This document shows, piece after piece, positions 45,612-53,362 of a stretch of 64,000 nucleotides of DNA. Within the stretch, counting starts at the first letter, position 1. Each line of letters starts with the position of its first letter. Source of the stretch: Arthrobacter sp. Alg241-R88 (GTDB lineage: Bacteria > Actinomycetota > Actinomycetes > Actinomycetales > Micrococcaceae); contig NZ_UNRG01000001.1 of the NCBI RefSeq assembly GCF_900537115.1, positions 947,766 to 1,011,765 of the forward strand, read 5' to 3'. Position numbers and translations under genes: made by a program. The notes below the pieces were generated by a model. That model saw nothing but the letters and a program-made list of their open reading frames with translations, had not been told where the DNA came from and ran no database searches.

Positions 45612-45621
45612 GAAGCTTCAA
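45610..45621. promoter_or_regulatory. 12-bp perfect palindrome, candidate MarR-type operator
   Basis: TTGAAGCTTCAA is a perfect 12-bp palindrome overlapping the putative -10 region of the VOC gene. MarR-family repressors of aromatic-compound dioxygenases commonly bind short palindromes of this sort at the -10. No regulator gene is adjacent, so the regulator would be encoded elsewhere. Confidence 0.5.
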
Positions 45622-45678
45622 GTAATTTTAATAGTCATAGGCCCATAACCCGAAGGGCCCAAGCATCGGGAGTTTTTA

Positions 45679-46554
45679 ATGACTGCAGAAGCCGCCGGCC
45701 AGGATCTTCTTCCTGCCGATCTCGCCATGGGCACCGTGATGCTCAAGGTGGGCGATATGAAGGTGATGACGGATTACTACCAGCGTGCCCTCGGTCTTGA
45801 GGTTGTCGCCGAGCAGGACGGCGGGCTCTACCTCGGCCGGCTGCAGAAACCGCTCGTGCACCTCGCGCCCGCTCCGGGGCTGAACCTCCCGGGCAGGGGA
45901 GAAGCCGGCCTCTTCCACACGGCGCTGCTGTTCGAGAACCAGGCGGACCTCGCCGCCACCATCGCCACCGCAGCCCAGTTTGAACCCCGCTCCTTCACAG
46001 GGAGCGCGGACCACCTCGTCAGCGAGGCCTTCTACTTCACTGATCCTGAAGGCAACGGTATCGAGCTCTATTGGGACCGGCCCCGCAGCAACTGGTCCTG
46101 GAACGGCACCGACGTGGTGATGGACAGCCTGGCCCTGCCGCCCCAGCGGTACCTTGAGCAGCACCTCACCGAAGAGTCCCTTCAGCGCCAGCGCGGGAGC
46201 GTGGCAGGAGTGGGCCACGTCCACCTCCAGGTGGGCGACGTCCAGTCGGCCCGCGACTTCTATGTGGGAATCCTCGGGTTTGAAAAGACCGCAGGCTGGC
46301 ACGGGCAGGCCTTGTTTGTCTCCGCCGGCGGCTACCACCACCACATGGCCATGAATGTATGGAACAGCCGCGGCGCCGGTCCGCGCAAGGACACGCTCGG
46401 CCTCGGCGAGGTGCTCATCGAGGTGCCGTCCGGAGACGACGTCGGGGCGCTCGCGGACCGGCTGAGGGTCGCCGGCCTGCCGGCGCACCACACCGGGGCG
46501 GAACTGCGGTTTGAGGATCCGTGGCGCAACCGGATCCGCGTAGCGGTCCGCTGA
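45679..46554 (+). CDS. VOC-family (catechol 2,3-dioxygenase-like) protein
   Basis: This 291-residue protein has two glyoxalase/extradiol-dioxygenase modules: residues 15-135 (TVMLKVGDMKVMTDYY ... GNGIELYWDR) and 175-291 (VGHVHLQVGDVQSARDFYVG ... RFEDPWRNRIRVAVR). The second has candidate metal ligands in VGHVHL, HHHMAMNVW and EVLIEVPSG. Related CatE-type enzymes cleave catechols or quinones; the exact substrate is unknown. It has an AT-rich promoter region with a 12-bp palindrome at the -10, suggesting inducible expression. Confidence 0.87.
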   Translation: MTAEAAGQDLLPADLAMGTVMLKVGDMKVMTDYYQRALGLEVVAEQDGGLYLGRLQKPLVHLAPAPGLNLPGRGEAGLFHTALLFENQADLAATIATAAQFEPRSFTGSADHLVSEAFYFTDPEGNGIELYWDRPRSNWSWNGTDVVMDSLALPPQRYLEQHLTEESLQRQRGSVAGVGHVHLQVGDVQSARDFYVGILGFEKTAGWHGQALFVSAGGYHHHMAMNVWNSRGAGPRKDTLGLGEVLIEVPSGDDVGALADRLRVAGLPAHHTGAELRFEDPWRNRIRVAVR

Positions 46555-46648
46555 CCCGGGCGTTCCCGTACTAGGCTGAACCCGAACGGCCGGGCGGCAG
46601 GCATTGCTCCCGGCCGGCACCACCATCAACGGAAGAAGGGTACTTCCC

Positions 46649-47089
46649 ATGGGCTTCACCGAGATCTTTGTTGCCACCCACGACGCCGCACTCAAGCGTG
46701 CCGGCCTTCTGGACGAAGGCGGCAGTGCACCCGCCGGCCAGGCTGTCCGGATCGCGGGAATCAGTGATTTCGAAGTTGAACAACTCGGGGACCTCGCCGG
46801 AACTGCCGTGCACGCCGGCGGCGCCGACTATGAACTGACCATGGTGGACGTATCCAGCGATTCGCTGCTGGCCGTCCCGCCGGCCATGGTCCGTGCCCTG
46901 GCGGACCTGCTCTCGTACGAAACCGAAGGCGAAGGCAACATCCTGGACGACGTTGCCGGGCAGTGGGCAGCCCAGGACGACATGCCCTTCGATGCCGTCC
47001 GCGCGCGGACCTATGTGCAGCAGTTGGCTGAACTGGCCAATAGCGTCGACGATTCGGAACGGACGGGGCTCTACGTCTGGTCCGCCTGA
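46649..47089 (+). CDS. Hypothetical protein, 146 residues
   Basis: I recognise no family. The protein begins GFTEIFVATHDAALKRAGLL and is acidic and soluble, with mixed alpha/beta character (FEVEQLGDLAG, YELTMVDVSSDSLLAVPP), ending in TGLYVWSA. No signal peptide, membrane segment or catalytic motif stands out. GGAAGAAGGG lies about 10 nt before the ATG, inside a small GGAAG/CTTCC hairpin that ends just before the start. It stands alone between the VOC gene and the rpsP promoter. Confidence 0.75.
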   Translation: MGFTEIFVATHDAALKRAGLLDEGGSAPAGQAVRIAGISDFEVEQLGDLAGTAVHAGGADYELTMVDVSSDSLLAVPPAMVRALADLLSYETEGEGNILDDVAGQWAAQDDMPFDAVRARTYVQQLAELANSVDDSERTGLYVWSA

Positions 47090-47129
47090 GCGGCCGCGCC
47101 GGCCATCTTCCGGCCGCCGCTGTGTCAAG

Positions 47130-47158
47130 TCGAAATCCCGGCGCCGATCTGGCACAAT
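47130..47158 (+). promoter_or_regulatory. Putative promoter of the rpsP operon
   Basis: TCGAAA (47130-47135) and CACAAT (47153-47158) are 17 bp apart. The decamer GGCACAATAA at 47151-47160 recurs before DUF3145 at 57189-57198. A start near 47165 leaves a leader of about 125 nt. Confidence 0.45.
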
Positions 47159-47290
47159 AAACAGGTACTCGATCTGCGTGGCCCCTCTCTCCGCGTCCGG
47201 ATCCTGTCCTTCGAACCCGCAAGTACGGCCCGCCCCACGGGTGCAGAACGCCGGGTTCACCCCTTTTCTGAAACAGGAGTGACCACAAAA

Positions 47291-47707
47291 GTGGCCGTAA
47301 AGATTCGCCTTAAGCGCTTTGGCAAAATGCGCGCACCGTACTACCGCATCGTCGTTGCAGACTCACGCACCAAGCGTGACGGCCGCGCCATCGAGGAGAT
47401 CGGCAAGTACCACCCCACCGAAGAGCCCTCATACATCGAGGTCAACTCCGAGCGTGCCCAGTACTGGCTGTCCGTCGGCGCCCAGCCGTCCGAGCAGGTT
47501 GCCGCGATCCTGAAGATCACTGGCGACTGGCAGAAGTTCAAGGGCCTCCCGGGCCAGGAAGGCACCCTGCGGACCAAGACCCAGAAGGAAGCCTTCGTTG
47601 CCCCGGAAAAGGGTTCCGTGATCATCCCGGAAGCCATCACCAAGAAGGCATCCAAGTCTGACGCAGCCGAGGCACCGGCCGAAGCAGAGACCACCGAGGC
47701 TGAGTAA
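47291..47707 (+). CDS. rpsP: 30S ribosomal protein S16
   Basis: This 138-residue protein begins [20 protein letters not shown], the S16 signature. The core ends near residue 85; the Lys/Glu/Ala-rich tail ([12 protein letters not shown]) is an actinobacterial extension. The GTG at 47291 is chosen because CAGGAG ends 11 bp upstream; the GTG at 47279 overlaps that site. It heads the operon rpsP-khpA-rimM-trmD. Confidence 0.95.
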   Translation: MAVKIRLKRFGKMRAPYYRIVVADSRTKRDGRAIEEIGKYHPTEEPSYIEVNSERAQYWLSVGAQPSEQVAAILKITGDWQKFKGLPGQEGTLRTKTQKEAFVAPEKGSVIIPEAITKKASKSDAAEAPAEAETTEAE

Positions 47708-47708
47708 A

Positions 47709-47951
47709 TTGCTGGCAGAAGCGCTGGAACACCTGGTCCGGGGAATCGTCGATTCCCCGGATGACGTCAAGGTCAGCTCGAAGAGCAACCGCCGCGGGGA
47801 CACCCTCGAGGTGCGGGTCCACCAGGACGACCTCGGACGGGTGATCGGCCGCCAGGGCCGCACGGCACGCGCGCTGCGCACCGTTGTGGCAGCCCTGGCC
47901 GGCGGCGAACCGGTAAGGGTCGACGTCGTCGACACCGACCGCCGCCGCTGA
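47709..47951 (+). CDS. khpA: KH-domain RNA-binding protein KhpA
   Basis: This 80-residue single KH domain has the GxxG loop in GRVIGRQGRTARALR. KhpA-type proteins bind structured RNA, often with KhpB, and are found between rpsP and rimM in many bacteria. The TTG start lies one base after the rpsP stop. Length and position fit the family. Confidence 0.9.
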   Translation: MLAEALEHLVRGIVDSPDDVKVSSKSNRRGDTLEVRVHQDDLGRVIGRQGRTARALRTVVAALAGGEPVRVDVVDTDRRR

Positions 47952-47974
47952 GCGCTCAGCAACATCAGTTTTTG

Positions 47975-48009
47975 CTCCGGCCCCTCCACCAATGGTGGAG
48001 GGGCCGGAG
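47975..48009 (+). other. Strong hairpin inside the rpsP operon
   Basis: A perfect 16-bp stem (47975-47990 with 47994-48009) with a 3-nt loop lies between khpA and rimM. It is preceded by TTTTT but not followed by a T-run on either strand. It probably acts as an mRNA-processing or partial-attenuation element, keeping rpsP-khpA message more abundant than rimM-trmD. Confidence 0.6.
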
Positions 48010-48055
48010 TGCTTTCAGCAGAACACCGCCAACCACATCCAAGACAGAGGAACAC

Positions 48056-48601
48056 ATGCAGCTCCAGGTGGCACGAATCGGCAAACCCCACGGCATCCGC
48101 GGGGAAGTTACGGTCCAGGTCCTGACCGACGCCCCTGAGGACCGGTTTGTGCCGGGCACCGAATTTGTGGTTGAACCGGCATCTGCCGGCCCGCTGACTG
48201 TCAACAGCGCCCGCTGGAACAAGGACATCCTCCTGCTGGGCTTCGACGGGATTGACACCCGCAATGACGCGGAAACCCTCCGCGGCGCCAAGCTCTTCAT
48301 CGAAACCGAAGAGCTGGACGAGGACGACGACGAAGGCTGGTACGAGCACGAGCTGGTTGGCCTGGAAGCACGGGTCGGTTCCCGCGTAGTCGGAAAGGTC
48401 GCCGCGCTTAACACCATGCCCGTGCAGGACCTGCTGCTGGTCAAGACCCCGGAGGGGGAAGAGATCCTCATTCCCTTCGTCGAGCAGATCGTGCCCGAGG
48501 TCAACGTCGAGGAAGGCTTCATCCTCCTCACCCCGCCGGACGGTCTGTTCGAGCTCAACTTGGACCAGGACGCCGCCCCGGAAACTGAAGGCAAAGCGTA
48601 A
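48056..48601 (+). CDS. rimM: Ribosome maturation factor RimM
   Basis: This 181-residue two-domain factor assists 30S head maturation near S19. The RimM N domain (VARIGKPHGIRGEVTVQVLT) is followed by a PRC-barrel (WYEHELVGLEARV to ILLTPPDGL). An acidic insert (TEELDEDDDEG) lies between. GAGGAACAC precedes the ATG at 48056; longer frames start inside the operon hairpin. The stop touches trmD. Confidence 0.95.
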   Translation: MQLQVARIGKPHGIRGEVTVQVLTDAPEDRFVPGTEFVVEPASAGPLTVNSARWNKDILLLGFDGIDTRNDAETLRGAKLFIETEELDEDDDEGWYEHELVGLEARVGSRVVGKVAALNTMPVQDLLLVKTPEGEEILIPFVEQIVPEVNVEEGFILLTPPDGLFELNLDQDAAPETEGKA

Positions 48602-49414
48602 ATGCGGATCGACGTCGTCAGCATCTTCCCGGAGTACCTGGCGCCGCTGGAACTGTCGCTGATCGGCAAGGCCCGCCAGGACGGGATAATGGACCTGCGC
48701 ATCCACGACCTCCGCACCTTCACCACAGACAAGCACCGCACAGTGGATGACACGCCCTACGGCGGCGGCGCCGGAATGGTGATGAAGCCTGAGCCGTGGG
48801 CGCAGGCGCTCTCATCCATCGCTGCCGACCGTCCGGAAGATGCGGGCAAGCCGGTCCTGATCGTTCCATCGCCGGCAGGGGAGCGCTTCACCCAGGCCCT
48901 CGCCTACGAGTTGGCGGAACAGGAGCACCTCGCGTTCGCCTGCGGACGTTACGAGGGCATCGATGAGCGGGTCATCGAGTGGTCCCGCGAGCACTTCATC
49001 GTCCGCCCCGTGAGCCTGGGCGACTACGTCCTGAACGGCGGGGAAGTCGCCGTCCTGGCCATGGTCGAGGCCATCGGCCGGCTCCTGCCCGGCGTCGTGG
49101 GCAACCCCGAGTCGCTGGTGGAGGAGTCCCATTCCGACGGGCTGCTGGAGTACCCCGTCTACACCAAGCCTTCCGTCTGGCGGGAGCGTGAAGTGCCGGC
49201 CGTGCTGCTCAGCGGCAACCACGGAAAAATTGCGCAGTGGCGCCGCAGCGAACAGTTCCGCCGGACGGCGGAGCGCCGCCCGGACCTGCTCGCAACGTTC
49301 GACGCCGGGAAGCTGCCCCGTGCCGAGCGCGCCGCCCTGCAGGAGCTGGGCTACGACGTCGTTGATGGCCGGCTGCTGCGCCGCCCGGACGCGCCGGGGG
49401 AACAGCCGCACTGA
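48602..49414 (+). CDS. trmD: tRNA (guanine-37-N1)-methyltransferase
   Basis: This 270-residue SPOUT methyltransferase makes m1G37, which prevents frameshifting. [13 protein letters not shown], the [16 protein letters not shown] loop, [11 protein letters not shown] and the knot region [13 protein letters not shown] are all present. The ATG directly follows the rimM stop. Length is normal. Confidence 0.96.
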   Translation: MRIDVVSIFPEYLAPLELSLIGKARQDGIMDLRIHDLRTFTTDKHRTVDDTPYGGGAGMVMKPEPWAQALSSIAADRPEDAGKPVLIVPSPAGERFTQALAYELAEQEHLAFACGRYEGIDERVIEWSREHFIVRPVSLGDYVLNGGEVAVLAMVEAIGRLLPGVVGNPESLVEESHSDGLLEYPVYTKPSVWREREVPAVLLSGNHGKIAQWRRSEQFRRTAERRPDLLATFDAGKLPRAERAALQELGYDVVDGRLLRRPDAPGEQPH

Positions 49415-49446
49415 CCGGCCGCTTCCGCCGTGGTAATCGTGGCTAA

Positions 49447-49476
49447 TTGGCTGTACGTGGCGGACTATGGCAAAAT
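49447..49476 (+). promoter_or_regulatory. Putative promoter of rplS
   Basis: TTGGCT (49447-49452) and CAAAAT (49471-49476) are 18 bp apart in the 258-bp trmD-rplS gap. A start near 49483 gives a leader of about 190 nt. Confidence 0.5.
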
Positions 49477-49527
49477 TAGTCCTTGTGTCTGCTGGGTCCG
49501 CACCTGCCACAGGGGGAGCGCCACCAA

Positions 49528-49625
49528 CAGCCAAGACAACCGGCCTCTTCAATCAGTGAAAGAGGACGGACACTTACCTTTCGGCAGAAATTTCCGGTAG
49601 CGCTGCAAGCGTCCGGGCTTGGCTG
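49528..49625 (+). ncRNA. Candidate structured 5' leader of rplS
   Basis: CAGCCAAG (49528-49535) can pair with CTTGGCTG (49618-49625), enclosing a CCTCTT/AAGAGG hairpin (49544-49549 with 49560-49565). A longer arm combines CGGAC/GTCCG (49567-49571 with 49611-49615) and TACC/GGTA. Such a branched leader before a ribosomal-protein gene suggests L19 autoregulation. The helices were found by eye and no covariation was tested. Confidence 0.45.
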
Positions 49626-49672
49626 CCGTGACCCAAAGTGAATGACCTGTGGCGTTCACCAGGAGTGCAATC

Positions 49673-50032
49673 ATGCATATTCTCGATTCCGTAGATGCAG
49701 CTTCGCTGCGCACCGATGTTCCCGAGTTCCGCGCGGGTGACACCCTCAAGGTTCACGTGAACATCATTGAAGGCAAGAACACCCGTGTCCAGGTTTTCCA
49801 GGGATTCGTCCTGGGCCGGCAGGGTGACGGCATCCGCGAGACCTTCACGGTCCGCAAGGTCTCCTTCGGCGTCGGCGTGGAGCGTACCTTCCCGGTGCAC
49901 TCCCCGATCATCGAAAAGATCGAGCTCGTCACCAAGGGTGACGTGCGCCGCGCCAAGCTTTACTACATGCGTGCACTGCGCGGTAAGGCTGCCAAGATCA
50001 AGGAAAAGCGCGACTTCAGCACCGCCAAGTAA
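49673..50032 (+). CDS. rplS: 50S ribosomal protein L19
   Basis: This 119-residue L19 at the subunit interface contains [30 protein letters not shown] and [16 protein letters not shown], all family motifs, and ends in a basic tail. CAGGAG lies seven bases before the ATG at 49673. The long upstream leader and its own promoter separate it from trmD. Confidence 0.96.
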   Translation: MHILDSVDAASLRTDVPEFRAGDTLKVHVNIIEGKNTRVQVFQGFVLGRQGDGIRETFTVRKVSFGVGVERTFPVHSPIIEKIELVTKGDVRRAKLYYMRALRGKAAKIKEKRDFSTAK

Positions 50033-50116
50033 GTCCTTTACAGACCTACAAAGGCAGGGCCGCAGCCGTATCCGGCCAGCGCCGGAGCCATGCACCAGCG
50101 CCCAGGATACGGACTT

Positions 50117-50794
50117 ATGGACCAGACAAAACGCCAGCCCGGAAAAACGGGCTGGCGTTTTGTGTTCCTTGCCCTCGTCCTCGCCATTGCAGTCAGCGGG
50201 TTGGTCCGCTCACTGTGGCTCGATGTCTACTTCATTCCGTCCGAGTCGATGGAACCGGTCCTCGAGGGCGGGGACCGCATCCTGGTGTCCCGGACGGATT
50301 TCCGGACCGAACCCATCCGGCGGGGCGACATCGTGGTCTTCGACGGCCGGGGAACCTTCGCGCCGCTGAACAGCGGCAAGGGCCCCGTGGTGGACGCAGC
50401 GTCTGCCCTAACCCAATGGCTTGGCCTCACCGGCAGCGACACCACGTATGTAAAACGCGTCATCGGCTTACCGGGGGACACCGTGGCCTGCTGCGGCGCC
50501 GACGGCAGGATCACCGTTAACGGCCAGCCACTGGACGAGCCATACGTTTTTCCCGGTGATGCCCCCAGTACCCAGAAGTTCACCGCAGAGGTGCCGGAGG
50601 GGCGGTTGTGGCTGCTGGGTGACCACCGGTCGTTGTCTGCCGATTCCCGGAGCCTGCTGGGTGCGCCCGGCGGGGGAATGGTGCCGGTGGACCGTGTTAT
50701 CGGCAGGCCGGTCCACATCATCTGGCCGCTTGATAGATTTGCTGAAGTACCTCGGCCGCCAGCGGCAGGGCCCTTAACAGAGAACGGACAGTAA
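50117..50794 (+). CDS. lepB: Signal peptidase I (first copy)
   Basis: This 225-residue type I signal peptidase has an N-terminal membrane segment (VFLALVLAIAVSGLV), then the catalytic Ser44 in IPSESMEPVLEGGDR and Lys113 in [11 protein letters not shown]. The C-terminal box GDHRSLSADSR has His where most members have Asn. AGGATACGG precedes the ATG. It is followed without a gap by a second lepB. The pair may divide substrates or timing. Confidence 0.9.
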   Translation: MDQTKRQPGKTGWRFVFLALVLAIAVSGLVRSLWLDVYFIPSESMEPVLEGGDRILVSRTDFRTEPIRRGDIVVFDGRGTFAPLNSGKGPVVDAASALTQWLGLTGSDTTYVKRVIGLPGDTVACCGADGRITVNGQPLDEPYVFPGDAPSTQKFTAEVPEGRLWLLGDHRSLSADSRSLLGAPGGGMVPVDRVIGRPVHIIWPLDRFAEVPRPPAAGPLTENGQ

Positions 50795-51604
50795 ATGCCC
50801 GAGAACCACGCGCGGACACCCGAACCGCGTCCCGACGGCGCTTCGGACTCCCGGGCCGACGCCGCGGGTTCGGCAGCACCTGCTCCCGCATCCGCGGGCA
50901 GCCGTGCCGCTGCAAAGGCCAGCCAGAGCTCCGGCGGGAGCCAACTGCTCTCCTGGCTGAAGGAGATCGCCACGGTGGTGGTGATCGCCGTCGTGCTTTC
51001 CTTCCTCATCAAGACCTTCCTGTTCCGCGCGTTCTTCATTCCCTCCGAGTCCATGGTCAGCACCCTGGACATCGATGACAGGATCTTTGTTAATCTCCTG
51101 GTGCCCGAACCCTTCTCGCTGAGCCGCGGCGACGTGGTGGTCTTCCGCGACACCAAGGGTTGGCTGCCGCCTGCCGAGGAAAAACCCGAAGGACCATTCA
51201 GCTGGGTCCAGGACGGCCTGACTTTTGTTGGCCTTCTGCCGGACAACTCGGAGCAGCACCTGGTCAAGAGGGTCATCGGGCTGCCGGGGGACCACGTGGT
51301 CTGCTGTGACGACGGCGGTAAACTGACCATTAACGGGAAGGCCATCAACGAAAGCTACGTCAACCCGGCTGAGACCCCGCAGATACGCAACTTCGATGTA
51401 ACCGTCCCCGAAGGCAAGGTGTGGGTGATGGGCGATAACCGGAACCATTCCGCCGACTCCAGGGCGCACATGGATTCCGACGGCGGGTTCATCGACATCG
51501 CCGACCTCGAAGGCAAGGCCGCGGTCATCGCCTGGCCGCTGAGCCGCATCACGACCCTTGGCAACTATCCGGACGTGTTCCGGAGCGTACCGGCGGCTCC
51601 CTGA
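50795..51604 (+). CDS. lepB: Signal peptidase I (second copy)
   Basis: This 269-residue paralogue has a 50-residue Ala/Pro/Ser-rich cytoplasmic extension and one membrane segment ([15 protein letters not shown]). Ser86 in [15 protein letters not shown] and Lys158 in [12 protein letters not shown] are the catalytic dyad, and the canonical [13 protein letters not shown] is present. The ATG starts directly after the upstream stop. It is closer to consensus than the first copy and may be the main enzyme. Confidence 0.93.
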   Translation: MPENHARTPEPRPDGASDSRADAAGSAAPAPASAGSRAAAKASQSSGGSQLLSWLKEIATVVVIAVVLSFLIKTFLFRAFFIPSESMVSTLDIDDRIFVNLLVPEPFSLSRGDVVVFRDTKGWLPPAEEKPEGPFSWVQDGLTFVGLLPDNSEQHLVKRVIGLPGDHVVCCDDGGKLTINGKAINESYVNPAETPQIRNFDVTVPEGKVWVMGDNRNHSADSRAHMDSDGGFIDIADLEGKAAVIAWPLSRITTLGNYPDVFRSVPAAP

Positions 51605-51606
51605 CC

Positions 51607-52485
51607 ATGTCATCCGCAGTTCATGCCAGCCCGGCAAAGGCCGGCACTGGGAAGGCGAACCCGGCGAAGACCGGCACCGGAAAAGCCGGCCCGGCGAAGG
51701 CGGGCGCCGCAAAGGGACGCGCCGGTTCCACGAAGGTGCCGGCCCGCCCGGCGAAGGCGCCCACGTTGAGGCACGAACGCACCTTCAAGGCCCAGGGCGC
51801 GCGCCTGGTGGCCGGCGTCGACGAGGTGGGACGTGGCGCCCTTGCCGGTCCTGTGAGCGTCGGCATCGCCGTTGTGGACCTGGAGCGCCAGAAGCCCCTT
51901 GCCGGGGTGAAGGACAGTAAGCTGCTGAGCCCTGCGGAACGGGAACGGCTTGATCCACTGGTCCGTAGGTGGAGCGTAGCGTCCGCGGTGGGCCACGCAT
52001 CAGCGCAGGAAATTGATTCGCTCGGCATCATCGCTGCACTGCGCCTTGCCGGAACCCGGGCCTGGCAGGACATTCTCGCCGCGGGAGTCATTCCCGACCT
52101 GGTGCTCCTGGACGGCAGCCACAACTGGCTTTCACCCGCAGGCCAGCTGTCGCTTTTCGACGAGCCGGTGCTCGAAGCGGGTTGCGACGCCCCGGTGCAC
52201 ACCAAGATCAAGGCAGACATGCAGTGCCTGAGCGTTGCCGCCGCCAGCGTCATCGCCAAGGTGGAGCGGGACAAGATGATGCGGCAGCTGCATGGCGAGT
52301 ACCCCGACTTTGGATGGGACATCAACAAGGGCTACGCCACCGCGCTGCACCGTGATGTGCTCCGCGCGGCAGGGCCTACGCCCTACCACCGCGTCAGCTG
52401 GCGTCTCCTCGGCGGGGACCTGCTGGACGGCGGGCTGTCCGGCGGGGACGAAACCGCCGAGGACGAAGCCGGCATCGAAGACTGA
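51607..52485 (+). CDS. rnhB: Ribonuclease HII with repetitive basic N-terminus
   Basis: This 292-residue RNase HII removes ribonucleotides from RNA-DNA hybrids. Catalytic acids are D and E in [15 protein letters not shown] in LLDGSHNWL and D in [10 protein letters not shown]. About 55 residues precede the catalytic domain, built from three 10-residue units of PAKxGTGKAx type encoded by a 30-bp tandem repeat, making the enzyme longer than typical (about 200-250). The ATG lies 2 bp after lepB. Confidence 0.93.
   Translation: MSSAVHASPAKAGTGKANPAKTGTGKAGPAKAGAAKGRAGSTKVPARPAKAPTLRHERTFKAQGARLVAGVDEVGRGALAGPVSVGIAVVDLERQKPLAGVKDSKLLSPAERERLDPLVRRWSVASAVGHASAQEIDSLGIIAALRLAGTRAWQDILAAGVIPDLVLLDGSHNWLSPAGQLSLFDEPVLEAGCDAPVHTKIKADMQCLSVAAASVIAKVERDKMMRQLHGEYPDFGWDINKGYATALHRDVLRAAGPTPYHRVSWRLLGGDLLDGGLSGGDETAEDEAGIED
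51631..51720 (+). repeat. Three 30-bp tandem repeats in rnhB
   Basis: Units at 51631-51660, 51661-51690 and 51691-51720 each start CCGGCRAAG and are in frame, encoding PAK-A/T-GTGKA-type decapeptides. The third is more diverged, and shorter PAK echoes follow. Whole-codon repeat length means copy-number change would keep the frame. Confidence 0.85.
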
Positions 52486-52537
52486 CTCGGGCCGGGCGCG
52501 GGCGCCAGCGGCGCCGGACATGGTGCAAGATGGAATC

Positions 52538-52864
52538 ATGAGTGCTGAGGATCTTGAAAACTATGAGACCGACATGGAGCTGCAGCTTTATCGTGAATAC
52601 CGCGACGTCGTCGGACTGTTCAGCTACGTTGTCGAGACCGAACGGCGCTTCTACCTGGCCAACCACGTAGACCTGCAGGCCCGCAGCGCTGACGGCGAGG
52701 TCTACTTCGACCTGACGCTGCAGGACGCCTGGGTCTGGGATGTGTACCGTTCCGCGCGGTTCGTTAAGAGCGTCCGTGTCCTGACCTTTAAGGACGTCAA
52801 CGTGGAAGAACTGCCGCGCAGCGAGGAACTGGCCATGCCCAAGGACGTTGACCTGGGCCAGTAG
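52538..52864 (+). CDS. DUF2469 family protein
   Basis: This 108-residue actinobacterial protein begins SAEDLENYETDMELQLYREY, the DUF2469 signature, and contains FLAN/YLANHVDLQA and WVWDVYRSARFVKSV. It is soluble and acidic, of unknown function, and is found between rnhB and yraN across the phylum. The ATG at 52538 has CAAGAT six bases before it, so it may have its own leaderless transcript. Confidence 0.9.
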   Translation: MSAEDLENYETDMELQLYREYRDVVGLFSYVVETERRFYLANHVDLQARSADGEVYFDLTLQDAWVWDVYRSARFVKSVRVLTFKDVNVEELPRSEELAMPKDVDLGQ

Positions 52865-52960
52865 CTCCTGGCAGGCCGCCGGATTCACCGGCAGACTCTT
52901 CCTGCACAACCGACTTCTCCTCCACAGGGGCCATTGGTACACATACGCGATGAGCTCCCT

Positions 52961-53001
52961 TACCTCCGCAACCACGCTGCCACAGGCTGGTTGCGGAGGT
53001 A
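52961..53001 (+). promoter_or_regulatory. Stem that sequesters the yraN Shine-Dalgarno
   Basis: Arms 52961-52974 and 52988-53001 are perfect complements (14 bp) with a 13-nt loop. The 3' arm contains the full GGAGGT (52995-53000) that serves the ATG at 53006. Folded RNA would block initiation of yraN and, by coupling, of comM and dprA. Confidence 0.65.
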
Positions 53002-53005
53002 GAAA

Positions 53006-53362
53006 ATGAAATCAAAAGACCTGTTGGGCCGGCACGGTGAGGACGTCGCCGTCGGTTTTCTTGAGTCCCTGGGCATGCTTGTTGTCGAGCGCAACTGGCG
53101 CTGCGCCGAAGGCGAAATCGACATTGTGGCCCTCGACGGCGACGCCCTGGTTATTGCCGAAGTAAAGACCCGCCGTTCCCTCGATTACGGCCACCCTTTT
53201 GAAGCGGTGGGCCCGGAGAAACTCGCCCGCCTGCACCGGCTGGGCTCCGCGTGGTGCCGCGACCGGGAGTTGCGGATGCCGCTGCGGCGGGTGGACGTGA
53301 TCGCCGTCGTGGACGACGGCGGCGGCGAACCCCTGGTGGAGCACCTCAAGGGGGTGGGATGA
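53006..53362 (+). CDS. yraN: YraN family (UPF0102) nuclease-fold protein
   Basis: This 118-residue protein has a restriction-endonuclease-like core: GRHGEDVAVGFLESLG, NWRCAEGEIDIVALDG and VIAEVKTRRSLDYG, the last two giving an E-x-D ... E-x-K-type site. The function of the family is unclear; in actinobacteria it sits with comM and dprA. GGAGGT precedes the ATG but lies inside a 14-bp stem. The stop abuts the comM GTG. Confidence 0.9.
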   Translation: MKSKDLLGRHGEDVAVGFLESLGMLVVERNWRCAEGEIDIVALDGDALVIAEVKTRRSLDYGHPFEAVGPEKLARLHRLGSAWCRDRELRMPLRRVDVIAVVDDGGGEPLVEHLKGVG

